Counted from the stretch's first letter, positions 1-5,792 are shown. The stretch: DNA of 6,019 bases from Chromatiales bacterium (GCA_024762485.1 JANTHH010000170.1:1-6019); one strand, 5' to 3'. A program made the numbers and translations. Notes: generated by a model not told the origin, from the letters alone.

Positions 1-698
1 TGTCGCCGGCTGACCTCCAGGCGGTCGTCGATGTCGGTGAAGCTGAGTTCGGCCTGGGCGGTGAGGCTGCGGTGCAGCCCGCTGACCCGCAAAGGGTTGA
101 CCAGCGCGTTGCGATGGATCCGCTGAAAACGTCCCGGATAGCGCTCTTCCAGTGACTTCAGCGAATCCTCCAGCAGCGCCTCACCCCCCGCATGGCGGAC
201 CACCACGTACTTGTGCTCGGCACGCAGAAAGAACACCTGGTCTACGGGGATACGCAGCAGCTCGCCGCGGAGGCTGGCGCTGAGGAAGTCCTGGGTGGTG
301 TCGCTGCTGAGCGAGCGCAGGGCGCCGAGCTGTACCCGGGTCAGTGCGTGTGCCTTCTGCAGCGCCTCGAACAGGCGCTGCCTGCGAATCGGTTTGAGCA
401 GGTAATCAACAGCATTGGCCTCGAAGGCCTTCAGCGCATGCTCGTCATAGGCCGTGGTGAAGATCACCGCAGGCGGATGCTCATCGCCGGCCAGCTGCAG
501 GGCGGCGGCCAGCCCGTCCATGCCGGGCATGCGGATGTCCATCAGCACCAGGTCGACTGCTTGGCTGCGGCAGGCCGCCACCGCCTGCTCACCGTTACCG
601 GCCTCGCCGACCACCGTGTAGTCCCCCGCAGACGACTCCAGCAGCGACCGCAGCCGCTGGCGTGCCGGTGCCTCGTCGTCGACGATCAGGATATTCAT
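1..698 (-). CDS. algR: AlgR-type LytTR response regulator (3' end cut off by the window)
   Basis: A DNA-binding response regulator, read from ATG at 698 leftward for 232 codons and then off the window edge. Residues 1-120 form a receiver domain: it begins MNILIVDDEAP (acidic pair D7/D8), the phosphoacceptor is D54 in LMDIRMPGMDG, the switch Thr is T82 in FTTAYDEHAL and the conserved Lys is K102 in YLLKPI. From about residue 135 to the end is a LytTR DNA-binding domain (FFLRAEHKYVVVRH, FQRIHRNALVN, ending DDRLEVSRRH). AlgR of P. aeruginosa is about 248 aa, so only some 15 residues are missing. The start overlaps the stop of the upstream kinase gene by 4 nt (ATGA, 698-695), so the two are translationally coupled and form a two-component pair. 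In Pseudomonas the next gene downstream is hemC; that lies outside this window and is only an expectation. Family assignment is strong; the regulon in this organism is not known from the sequence. Confidence 0.93.
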   Translation of the reverse strand, partial: MNILIVDDEAPARQRLRSLLESSAGDYTVVGEAGNGEQAVAACRSQAVDLVLMDIRMPGMDGLAAALQLAGDEHPPAVIFTTAYDEHALKAFEANAVDYLLKPIRRQRLFEALQKAHALTRVQLGALRSLSSDTTQDFLSASLRGELLRIPVDQVFFLRAEHKYVVVRHAGGEALLEDSLKSLEERYPGRFQRIHRNALVNPLRVSGLHRSLTAQAELSFTDIDDRLEVSRR

Positions 699-1735
699 GT
701 CGTCTCCGGGGTGGCGGGAAAATACAGCCGTACCTGGTAATCGCCGTCGACCCGCGACACCACCAGCCCGGCTGCGTCGCCATAGGCCGCGGCCAGCCGC
801 TGGCGGATGTTGTCCAGCGCCATCTGGTTGCCGTCACGGGTGGAAGCGGTGCTGTCGGCAGGCAAGGTGTTGCGCACACTGAGGCTGACCAGCCCGCGCC
901 GGTAGCGGCCGGAGATGGTGATCCGTCCGCCTTTGGCCGAGGGTTCGATGCCATGGTAGACCGCGTTCTCCAGCAGTGGCTGCAACACCAGGGGCGGGAT
1001 CTTCGCCGTCTCTGGCAGGGGTTCGAGGTCCCAGTCGACATGCAGGCGCTCACCCAGTCGCTGCGCCTCGATGCGCAGATAACCGCGGGCCAGCTCCAGC
1101 TCGTCGGCCAGGGTCGAGAGCCCGGACGCGCGCGACAGGCTGGCACGAAACAGGTCGGAGAGATCCTGCACCACCTCTTCGGCCAGCTCCGGGTCGGCTC
1201 GGGTCAGGTTGGCGATGGTGTTCATGCTGTTGAACAGGAAATGGGGGCGGATGCGTGCCTGCAATGCCTCGTAGCGGGCCAGTGACTCGGCTAGCTGGCG
1301 CTGGCGCTGGCAAAATTGCTCGTAGAGATAACGCAGCAGGACCGCCGTGACGATGGCGCACACCCCCAGGGTCTGACCAATGAATTGAACCCTGCCGAGT
1401 CCCGGGCTGCCGAGGGTGCCGGCCACCGGGTAGGCCAGCCAGGCCACCAGCAGGGCGACGGCCATCACTGCCAGCCAGGCCAGCAGCCCGGCGCGTGTGT
1501 GGCTGAGCCGGGCCAGCGCCGATTTCAGCAGGCACAGCAGCATGGTGGCGCCGAGGGCGATCCACTGCACATACAGCGACAGCAGGCTGAAGTCGCGCCA
1601 GAAGCTGGCCGGCGAGAGATGGCCGCCGAGCAGCAGCACCAGGGTGAGCAGTTCAGCGCCCAGAACCACCGCGAACACCATGCGGACGCCGCAGAAGTCG
1701 GGCAGGAAACTCTCGTGGCTGCGTTTCAGCTCCAT
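695..1735 (-). CDS. algZ: AlgZ/FimS-type membrane sensor histidine kinase
   Basis: A 346-aa LytS/YehU-like histidine kinase, partner of the AlgR-type regulator that it overlaps by 4 nt. The N-terminus carries FLPDFCGVRM just before the first membrane helix, a feature I associate with AlgZ proteins. About four hydrophobic segments follow, near residues 20-38, 50-70, 83-104 and 116-138, with only short loops and so no sizeable extracytoplasmic sensor domain. Then comes the His_kinase region: H165 in RIRPHFLFNSMNTIANL is the likely phosphoacceptor. The N-box is PLLENAVYHGIEP (N257). The usual GxGxGL motif is replaced by DGNQMALDNIRQRL (301-314), so the glycine-rich ATP loop is degenerate; atypical ATP-binding motifs are also described for P. 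aeruginosa AlgZ. The ATG at 1735 is the first possible start, because the in-frame codon four positions upstream is TAA (1747-1745). No convincing ribosome binding site precedes it. Confidence 0.9.
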   Translation of the reverse strand: MELKRSHESFLPDFCGVRMVFAVVLGAELLTLVLLLGGHLSPASFWRDFSLLSLYVQWIALGATMLLCLLKSALARLSHTRAGLLAWLAVMAVALLVAWLAYPVAGTLGSPGLGRVQFIGQTLGVCAIVTAVLLRYLYEQFCQRQRQLAESLARYEALQARIRPHFLFNSMNTIANLTRADPELAEEVVQDLSDLFRASLSRASGLSTLADELELARGYLRIEAQRLGERLHVDWDLEPLPETAKIPPLVLQPLLENAVYHGIEPSAKGGRITISGRYRRGLVSLSVRNTLPADSTASTRDGNQMALDNIRQRLAAAYGDAAGLVVSRVDGDYQVRLYFPATPETT

Positions 1736-1743
1736 AGCCGCCG

Positions 1744-1749
1744 ATTATA
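1744..1749 (-). promoter_or_regulatory. TATAAT -10 box of the algZ-algR promoter
   Basis: The minus strand reads CTATAATCGGCGGCT directly before the algZ ATG. The hexamer is an exact sigma-70 -10 consensus and ends only 8 nt before the start codon, so a transcript from it would begin about 1-2 nt before ATG and be essentially leaderless. The expected -35 window (about 1767-1772) has no good TTGACA match and lies inside a palindrome, as if an activator helps. Seen: the hexamer and spacing. Inferred: promoter use. Confidence 0.55.
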
Positions 1750-1756
1750 GGGCCAG

Positions 1757-1779
1757 GCGGGCCGATAAAATCGGTCCGC
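1757..1779. promoter_or_regulatory. Imperfect 23-bp palindrome, candidate shared operator
   Basis: The core is CCGAT-AAA-ATCGG (1762-1774). It extends outward through one G-T mismatch (1761/1775) to GCGG (1757-1760) and CCGC (1776-1779), giving 10-nt arms around a 3-nt centre. It sits between the two outward-facing TATAAT boxes and covers the expected -35 regions of both the algZ and argH promoters. That position suits a regulator acting on both genes. I do not match it to a known consensus. Confidence 0.45.
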
Positions 1780-1794
1780 GCGCACAACTGCCGA

Positions 1795-1800
1795 TATAAT
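1795..1800 (+). promoter_or_regulatory. TATAAT -10 box of the argH promoter
   Basis: An exact TATAAT facing argH. A transcript from it would start near 1807 and carry a leader of about 54 nt before the ATG chosen at 1861. The -35 window (about 1772-1777) is poor and overlaps the central palindrome. Together with the opposing box at 1749-1744 it forms an 8-bp inverted repeat (CGATTATA 1742-1749, TATAATCG 1795-1802), so the divergent control region is nearly symmetrical. Confidence 0.55.
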
Positions 1801-1820
1801 CGCCGACTAATGACTCCACA

Positions 1821-1845
1821 GGGCATGCCGATCAGCGGGATGCCC
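1821..1845 (+). other. Hairpin in the argH leader
   Basis: GGGCAT (1821-1826) pairs with ATGCCC (1840-1845). After a G-G mismatch (1827/1839), CCG (1828-1830) pairs with CGG (1836-1838) around the 5-nt loop ATCAG. The structure ends a few bases before the AAGGTGA ribosome binding site (1849-1855), leaving it single-stranded. It may stabilise the messenger or be a regulatory element; no attenuation U-tract follows it. Confidence 0.4.
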
Positions 1846-1860
1846 CACAAGGTGAGATTG

Positions 1861-3243
1861 ATGAGCGAGAAAAAACCCTGGGCCGGCCGTTTCAACGAAC
1901 CCACCGACGCCTTCGTCGAGGCCTTCACCGCCTCGGTGGACTTCGACCAGCGTCTGGCGCCCTACGACATCGCTGGTTCCATCGCCCACGCCAGCATGCT
2001 GGCAGAGCAGGGCATCCTCACCGCCGCGGAGCGCGACGCCATCCACCAGGGCCTGGCGCGCATCCGTCAGCGCATCGAGGCCGGTGACTTCGACTGGTCG
2101 GTGGCGTTGGAAGACGTGCACATGAACATCGAGGCGGCGCTCACCGAGGACATCGGCATCGCCGGCAAGAAGCTGCACACCGGGCGCTCGCGCAACGACC
2201 AGGTGGCCACCGATGTGCGCCTCTGGCTGATGGACGAGATCGGTAACATCCAGGCCGAGCTGCGCCGCTTCCAGCACGCCCTGCTCGATCTCGCCGAGCA
2301 GGAGGCCGAGACCATCCTGCCCGGCTTCACCCACCTGCAGACCGCCCAGCCGGTGACCTTCGGCCACCACATGATGGCCTGGTTCGAGATGCTCGAGCGC
2401 GATCACGAGCGCCTGGCCGACTGCGCCCGGCGCACCAACGTGATGCCGCTGGGTGCAGCGGCACTGGCCGGCACCACCTATCCCATCGACCGCCATTTCA
2501 CCGCCCAGCTCCTGGGCTTCGAGCGGCCGGCGGAGAACTCGCTGGACGCGGTGTCCGATCGCGACTTCGCCATCGAATTCACCGCCGCCGCCAGCATCCT
2601 GATGATGCATCTGTCGCGCATGTCCGAGGAGCTGGTGATCTGGTCCTCCGCCCAGTTCGGCTTCGTCACCCTGTCCGATGCCTTCTGCACCGGCTCGTCG
2701 ATCATGCCGCAGAAGAAGAACCCGGACGTGCCCGAGCTGGTGCGTGGCAAGAGCGGGCGCATCTTCGGCCACCTGATGTCGTTGCTGACCCTGATGAAGG
2801 GCCAGCCGCTGGCCTACAACAAGGACAACCAGGAGGACAAGGAGCCGCTGTTCGACACCGTGGACAACGTCAAGGGCTCGCTCAAGGTGTTCGCCGACAT
2901 GGTGCCCGCCATCACCTGCAACAAGGACCGGATGCGCACCGCCGCCCTGCAGGGCTTCGCCACCGCCACCGACCTGGCCGACTACCTGGTGCGCAAGGGG
3001 GTGCCGTTCCGCGATGCCCACGAGATCGTCGGCAAGTCGGTGGCGCTGGGCGTGGAGACCGGCCGCGACCTGGCCGAGATGTCGCTGGATGAGCTAAAAC
3101 AGTTCTCCGACGTGATCGAGCAGGACGTGTTCGAGGTGCTGACCCTGGAGGGGTCGGTGGCCGCCCGCAACCACATCGGCGGCACCGCGCCGGAGCAGGT
3201 GTGTGAGGCCATCGGGCGCGCCCGCCGCCGTCTGGCCGACTGA
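1861..3243 (+). CDS. argH: Argininosuccinate lyase
   Basis: A cytoplasmic enzyme that splits L-argininosuccinate into L-arginine and fumarate, the last step of arginine biosynthesis; a homotetramer of the fumarase/aspartase superfamily. The ATG at 1861 gives 460 aa starting MSEKKPWAGRFNEP, as expected for ArgH. An in-frame ATG at 1810 would add 17 unconserved residues and lies only 9 nt after the TATAAT box, whereas 1861 has AAGGTGA at a normal distance. Visible family motifs: GRF near the N-terminus, TGRSRNDQVATD (107-118), GFTHLQTAQPVTFGHH (155-170) with the catalytic T157-H158 pair, and the fumarate lyase signature GSSIMPQKKNPD (278-289) with the catalytic Ser pair 279-280 on the mobile loop. 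Length and all motifs are intact, so it should be active. It is divergent from algZ-algR as in Pseudomonas, and the DUF211 gene starts 10 nt after its stop. Confidence 0.97.
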   Translation: MSEKKPWAGRFNEPTDAFVEAFTASVDFDQRLAPYDIAGSIAHASMLAEQGILTAAERDAIHQGLARIRQRIEAGDFDWSVALEDVHMNIEAALTEDIGIAGKKLHTGRSRNDQVATDVRLWLMDEIGNIQAELRRFQHALLDLAEQEAETILPGFTHLQTAQPVTFGHHMMAWFEMLERDHERLADCARRTNVMPLGAAALAGTTYPIDRHFTAQLLGFERPAENSLDAVSDRDFAIEFTAAASILMMHLSRMSEELVIWSSAQFGFVTLSDAFCTGSSIMPQKKNPDVPELVRGKSGRIFGHLMSLLTLMKGQPLAYNKDNQEDKEPLFDTVDNVKGSLKVFADMVPAITCNKDRMRTAALQGFATATDLADYLVRKGVPFRDAHEIVGKSVALGVETGRDLAEMSLDELKQFSDVIEQDVFEVLTLEGSVAARNHIGGTAPEQVCEAIGRARRRLAD

Positions 3244-3253
3244 GGAAAACGCC

Positions 3254-3535
3254 ATGGCCATCGCCACCCGCCTGTTGCTTGACGTGCTCAAGCCCCATCA
3301 CCCCGATGCGTTGACCTTTGCCAGTGCCGTGGCCGATGGCTGCGGCGATTGCCAGGTGACCATCACGGTGGTGGAACGGGACGAAAAGACCGAGACCACG
3401 TTGCTGGCTGTCAAGGGACAGGCGCTGGATCTCGACGCCATCAGCGCCACGGTGCGTGAGTTGGGCGGCTCGGTGCACAGCGTGGACGAGGTGGAGGTCC
3501 ATGCCGGCACGCCACCCGCGGCGGGCGGGGAATAA
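3254..3535 (+). CDS. DUF211 family small protein
   Basis: A 93-aa soluble protein of the DUF211 family (function unknown; known to me mainly from archaea). Diagnostic stretches are the N-terminal LLLDVLKPHHPDALTFA, the central VTITVVERDEKTETTLLAVKG (start of an alternating beta pattern) and the C-terminal LGGSVHSVDEVEVHAG. The pattern is beta-alpha-beta-beta-alpha-beta, consistent with a compact ferredoxin-like/ACT-like fold that might oligomerise or bind a small ligand. The ATG at 3254 is preferred: GAGGAAA (3242-3248), overlapping the argH stop, is a good ribosome binding site; an upstream in-frame start at 3203 would lie inside argH. A cysteine pair (GCGDCQ, about residues 31-36) is present. 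Tight spacing on both sides puts it in the argH transcript. Base composition matches its neighbours, so any transfer from archaea would be old. Family call is strong; role unknown. Confidence 0.85.
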   Translation: MAIATRLLLDVLKPHHPDALTFASAVADGCGDCQVTITVVERDEKTETTLLAVKGQALDLDAISATVRELGGSVHSVDEVEVHAGTPPAAGGE

Positions 3536-3547
3536 CGGCGTTTTTCC

Positions 3548-4123
3548 ATGGGCAGCCGGCTGCGTATCCTGCTCGAACTCGGCCAGCCACACCTGATCGC
3601 GCGGCGCTATTTCGTCACCAACGGCTTCGACGGCGCATTGACCATGCTCGGCCTCACCATGGGCTTCTACAGTACGGGCGCCGTGCCTGTCCCGGTGATC
3701 ATCAGCGCCTGCCTGGGGGCGGCCATCGCGCTGACCGCCAGCGGCCTGTCCAGTGCCTATATCAGTGAGGCCGCCGAACGGCGGAAGGAACTGATGGAAC
3801 TGGAACAGGCCCTCATCCACAAGCTGGACGAGAGCGCACATGCCCATGCCGCCCGTCTCCTGCCCTGGCTCATCGCGGCGGTCAACGGTCTCTCGCCGCT
3901 GCTGATCGCCCTGCTCATCATATCGCCGCTGTGGCTGAGCCAGGCGGGTCTTCGGTTGCCCCTGGGCCCACTCGAGTCGTCCATCGTCCTGGCCTTTGCC
4001 TGTCTCTTCCTGCTGGGTGTCTTCCTTGGCCGCATCAGTGGCCAGTTCTGGCTCTGGGCCGGGGTCCGCACCCTGCTCGTCGCCCTGGTTACCGCGGGCA
4101 TCATTTACTGGATCAGCGGCTAG
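3548..4123 (+). CDS. VIT/CCC1-like integral membrane protein (TIGR00267-like)
   Basis: A 191-aa inner-membrane protein resembling the VIT1/CCC1 family of iron/manganese transporters, closest in my reading to the TIGR00267 group best known from archaea. The marker is RRYFVTNGFDGALTMLGLTMGFY (19-41), with D28 in the first helix, where VIT1 has a key Asp. Five hydrophobic segments are visible: about 24-42, 47-68, 104-126, 143-165 and 168-190. Between helices 2 and 3 lies a short acidic helix, SEAAERRKELMELEQAL (73-89), rich in Glu (E74, E77, E81, E84, E86), where VIT1 has its larger cytoplasmic metal-binding domain. Metal transport, probably Fe or Mn efflux, is inferred from the family and not proven. 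It starts 12 nt after the DUF211 stop with only a weak ribosome binding site (a T-run sits there), so translation may depend on coupling. Confidence 0.75.
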   Translation: MGSRLRILLELGQPHLIARRYFVTNGFDGALTMLGLTMGFYSTGAVPVPVIISACLGAAIALTASGLSSAYISEAAERRKELMELEQALIHKLDESAHAHAARLLPWLIAAVNGLSPLLIALLIISPLWLSQAGLRLPLGPLESSIVLAFACLFLLGVFLGRISGQFWLWAGVRTLLVALVTAGIIYWISG

Positions 4124-4136
4124 ACGCTGGGCGCGG

Positions 4137-4166
4137 GACAGTTTCGCCCGGCTGGCGCACACTGTC
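4137..4166 (+). other. Hairpin between the VIT-like and EI-like genes
   Basis: GACAGT (4137-4142) pairs with ACTGTC (4161-4166). Inside it, CGCC (4145-4148) pairs with GGCG (4154-4157) around a 5-nt loop. No U-tract follows, so it is not a standard intrinsic terminator; an AT-rich stretch (TTGAATAATAAAT, 4169-4181) comes next. It could be a messenger processing or stability element that sets EI-like expression apart from the upstream genes, or an operator next to an internal promoter. Confidence 0.35.
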
Positions 4167-4183
4167 TGTTGAATAATAAATGC

Positions 4184-4188
4184 CTGGA
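4184..4188 (+). promoter_or_regulatory. Strong ribosome binding site deciding the EI-like start
   Basis: GGAGG lies 6 nt before the ATG at 4195. An upstream in-frame ATG at 4180 would place this Shine-Dalgarno inside the coding region and has no site of its own, so 4195 is the likely start. Confidence 0.7.
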
Positions 4189-4194
4189 GGGCGT

Positions 4195-5472
4195 ATGCGG
4201 ATTCAAGGTCTGGCCTATGTCCCGGGGTGCGTACAGGGGGTGCTGCGCCGCCGTGCCCGTGCCATCGAGGAGGGCGATATCCTGTTGCTGTCTCAGGAAG
4301 ATATCCCGCGCCTGAGCGGTCGCCCTGCCGGGATCGTGTTGCGTGACGGGGCCCCCTTTTCCCACCGTACGATCGGCCTGCTGGCGCTCGGCGTGCCGGG
4401 CATCCTGATCAGCGAGGAGGATGCGCAGGGCCTGTGCGATGGCATGCCGGTCGTCCTTGATGGCACTGCGGGCATCCTCTCCGACGCCGACGGGCAGGCT
4501 GCGCCGCCGTCACCGCCCGCCCCGCCACAGGCGGCCGGACCCGTGCTCACCGCCGACGGCGTGCCGGTATACCTGGCCGCGAGCGTGCGCGACCGTGCCG
4601 CGGCCGGCCGTGCCCTGGCTGCAGGTGCCTCGTCCATCGGGCTGGTCCGCTCCGAGTTCCTGGTCCCGGCCGAGGCCAGGACACCCGACGCGGCCTTCTA
4701 TCGCGAATCCTTCGCGCAGCTGTGCGAGGCCGCGGCCCCGCTTGAGGTCACCATCCGCCTGCTCGATGCCGCCGTGGACAAGCGCCCTGACTGGCTGCCC
4801 GGGGTTACGGGTTTCGGCAGCGCGCTGGGGATGCAGGGCGTGCGGCTGTACAGCGACACCCGGATCGATGCGGTGGTGCAGGCCCAGTTGCGGGCCATAG
4901 CCGCTATTGCCGCCGACCACCCCCTGCAGGTGTTGATGCCCTATCTGGTGAGGCGGGAGGAGCTGGTTTACTGGACAGAGCGGCTGCGGCCCTGCCTGCC
5001 CGAGGGCCTGGCGCTGGGGGCGATGATCGAGACGCCGGCCGCGGCACTCGACCTGGGGAGCTGGTTCGGGCACGCGGATTTCATCACCGTGGGTTGCAAT
5101 GACCTGATGCAGTGCCTGTTTGCGGCAGACCGCGACAACCCGGCGGTCGCCGCTTACCTCGACCCCTACGCGCCGCTGCTCTACCGCTTGTTACGGCAGG
5201 TGGCGGAGGGCGCGGTGGAGCACCTGGACAAGGTGCGGCTCTGCGGCGTGTTGCCCCAGTTGCGCGGCGTGCTGCCGATTCTGCTCGGTCTGGGTTTCAG
5301 GACATTCTCCGTCGATGCAGTACACATCCCCTACCTGGCACAGACCATCGGCGGCACCGATCTGGCGACGGCCCGGGCGCAGGCGGATGCGGTCTGTCGG
5401 TCGATCGATTCCAGGCGGGTACTGGACCTGCTCGGCCTGCCGGCGGACGGTTACCGTCCTTATCGAACCTGA
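4195..5472 (+). CDS. PEP-utilising Enzyme I-like protein lacking the HPr-binding domain
   Basis: A 425-aa cytoplasmic protein of the PEP-utilising family, aligned by eye to E. coli Enzyme I (PtsI). GLAYVPGCVQG (5-15) matches the first strand of EI. The sequence then goes straight to the swivelling phosphohistidine domain (about 25-95), so the HPr-binding helical domain is absent. H57 in APFSHRTIGLLALGVPGI corresponds to phospho-His189. After a Pro/Ala linker (about 98-116) comes the PEP-binding TIM barrel (about 117-425): R152 (EI R296), R188 (R332), K196 (K340), metal ligands E279 (E431) and D303 (D455) with N302, R313 (R465) and C350 (C502). Departures are Q214 where EI has R358, and CGV in place of CGE. 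Family chemistry is PEP to pyruvate with transfer of phosphate to His. With no ATP-grasp or HPr-binding domain, the acceptor is unknown. The gene is 71 nt after the VIT-like gene, probably in the same operon. Confidence 0.8.
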   Translation: MRIQGLAYVPGCVQGVLRRRARAIEEGDILLLSQEDIPRLSGRPAGIVLRDGAPFSHRTIGLLALGVPGILISEEDAQGLCDGMPVVLDGTAGILSDADGQAAPPSPPAPPQAAGPVLTADGVPVYLAASVRDRAAAGRALAAGASSIGLVRSEFLVPAEARTPDAAFYRESFAQLCEAAAPLEVTIRLLDAAVDKRPDWLPGVTGFGSALGMQGVRLYSDTRIDAVVQAQLRAIAAIAADHPLQVLMPYLVRREELVYWTERLRPCLPEGLALGAMIETPAAALDLGSWFGHADFITVGCNDLMQCLFAADRDNPAVAAYLDPYAPLLYRLLRQVAEGAVEHLDKVRLCGVLPQLRGVLPILLGLGFRTFSVDAVHIPYLAQTIGGTDLATARAQADAVCRSIDSRRVLDLLGLPADGYRPYRT

Positions 5473-5482
5473 AGGTTGCTGG

Positions 5483-5496
5483 CCACGGTTACGTGG
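5483..5496 (+). other. Short perfect hairpin after the EI-like stop
   Basis: CCACG-GTTA-CGTGG begins 11 nt past the EI-like stop. It has a 5-bp stem and tetraloop but no U-tract, so it is a weak candidate for protecting the 3' end of the plus-strand messenger. Confidence 0.25.
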
Positions 5497-5504
5497 TGAA
5501 GGAT

Positions 5505-5530
5505 AAAAAAATCCCGCCACGAGGGCGGGA
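5505..5530 (-). terminator. Intrinsic terminator of the minus-strand small gene
   Basis: On the minus strand TCCCGCC pairs with GGCGGGA (7 bp, loop CTCGT) and is followed at once by seven T. It lies about 46 nt past the stop of the 71-codon gene, in the right direction to end its transcript. For the plus-strand operon the same hairpin is preceded by A's and lacks a U-tract, so it would be at best a weak stop in that direction. Confidence 0.88.
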
Positions 5531-5576
5531 GCAACTCTGCTTCTGAGGAGAGGAGGAATTCGGTCGTACTAACTGA

Positions 5577-5792
5577 TCAGCGGTACTGCTTCGAGAGAAA
5601 CTGTGCCACGGGCAGGGTCGCGATGTCGGCGGGCATGCGCCGGGCGGCTGGCGTAGGGACGCACTCGTCGGTCACCGGTTGCAGCCGGGCCTCCACCGAG
5701 AACGCCATGGCATCCTGCCGGCCCTGTACTGCGGGTGCGGTGGTCGGGCAGTCAAGCTGCTCACCTGTTGCCATGTCGTAAACCGTAACCAT
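5577..5792 (-). CDS. Small protein of unknown function, predicted NtrC/sigma-54 controlled
   Basis: A 71-aa ORF, MVTVYDMATGEQLDCP... to ...QFLSKQYR. I do not recognise a family. It has no signal peptide or membrane segment, two cysteines (C15, C44), a Pro/Ala-rich middle (PTPAARRMPAD, 46-56) and a basic C-terminus. The ATG at 5792 has AGGGGG seven nt upstream; a longer reading from TTG at 5819 has no ribosome binding site. Evidence that it is real: its codons are GC-rich at third positions, and it lies within a complete unit of sigma-54 promoter (5880-5865), ribosome binding site and intrinsic terminator (5530-5505). It is convergent with the EI-like gene, whose stop is about 105 nt away. The control elements suggest expression under nitrogen limitation. 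Alternatively the transcript acts mainly as RNA and the ORF is incidental, which I think less likely. Confidence 0.68.
   Translation of the reverse strand: MVTVYDMATGEQLDCPTTAPAVQGRQDAMAFSVEARLQPVTDECVPTPAARRMPADIATLPVAQFLSKQYR

Noticed and set aside
1810..1860. N-terminal extension of ArgH from the ATG at 1810
   Set aside because: The 17 extra residues do not resemble ArgH N-termini, and the DNA encodes a leader hairpin; the start at 1861 has a proper ribosome binding site.
1807..3021. Long open frame (404 codons) opposite argH
   Set aside because: It is antisense to a fully motif-supported argH, its translation is Gly/His/Gln-rich low-complexity as expected from the complement of GC-rich codons, and no family motif is visible.
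3509..3545. GC-rich stem followed by TTTTT before the VIT-like gene, as a terminator
   Set aside because: The stem is only about 4 bp and the T-run is more than 10 nt beyond it; it does not form an intrinsic terminator.
2912..4162. Open frame of 416 codons on the minus strand across argH, DUF211 and VIT-like genes
   Set aside because: It spans three well-supported plus-strand genes, its composition is low-complexity (Gln/Arg/Gly) and there is no motif; a shadow frame.
5546..5556. Shine-Dalgarno-like GAGGAGAGGAGG on the plus strand
   Set aside because: No suitable start codon or open frame follows (TAC TAA comes soon after); it is better read as the CU-rich tract of the minus-strand 3' UTR.
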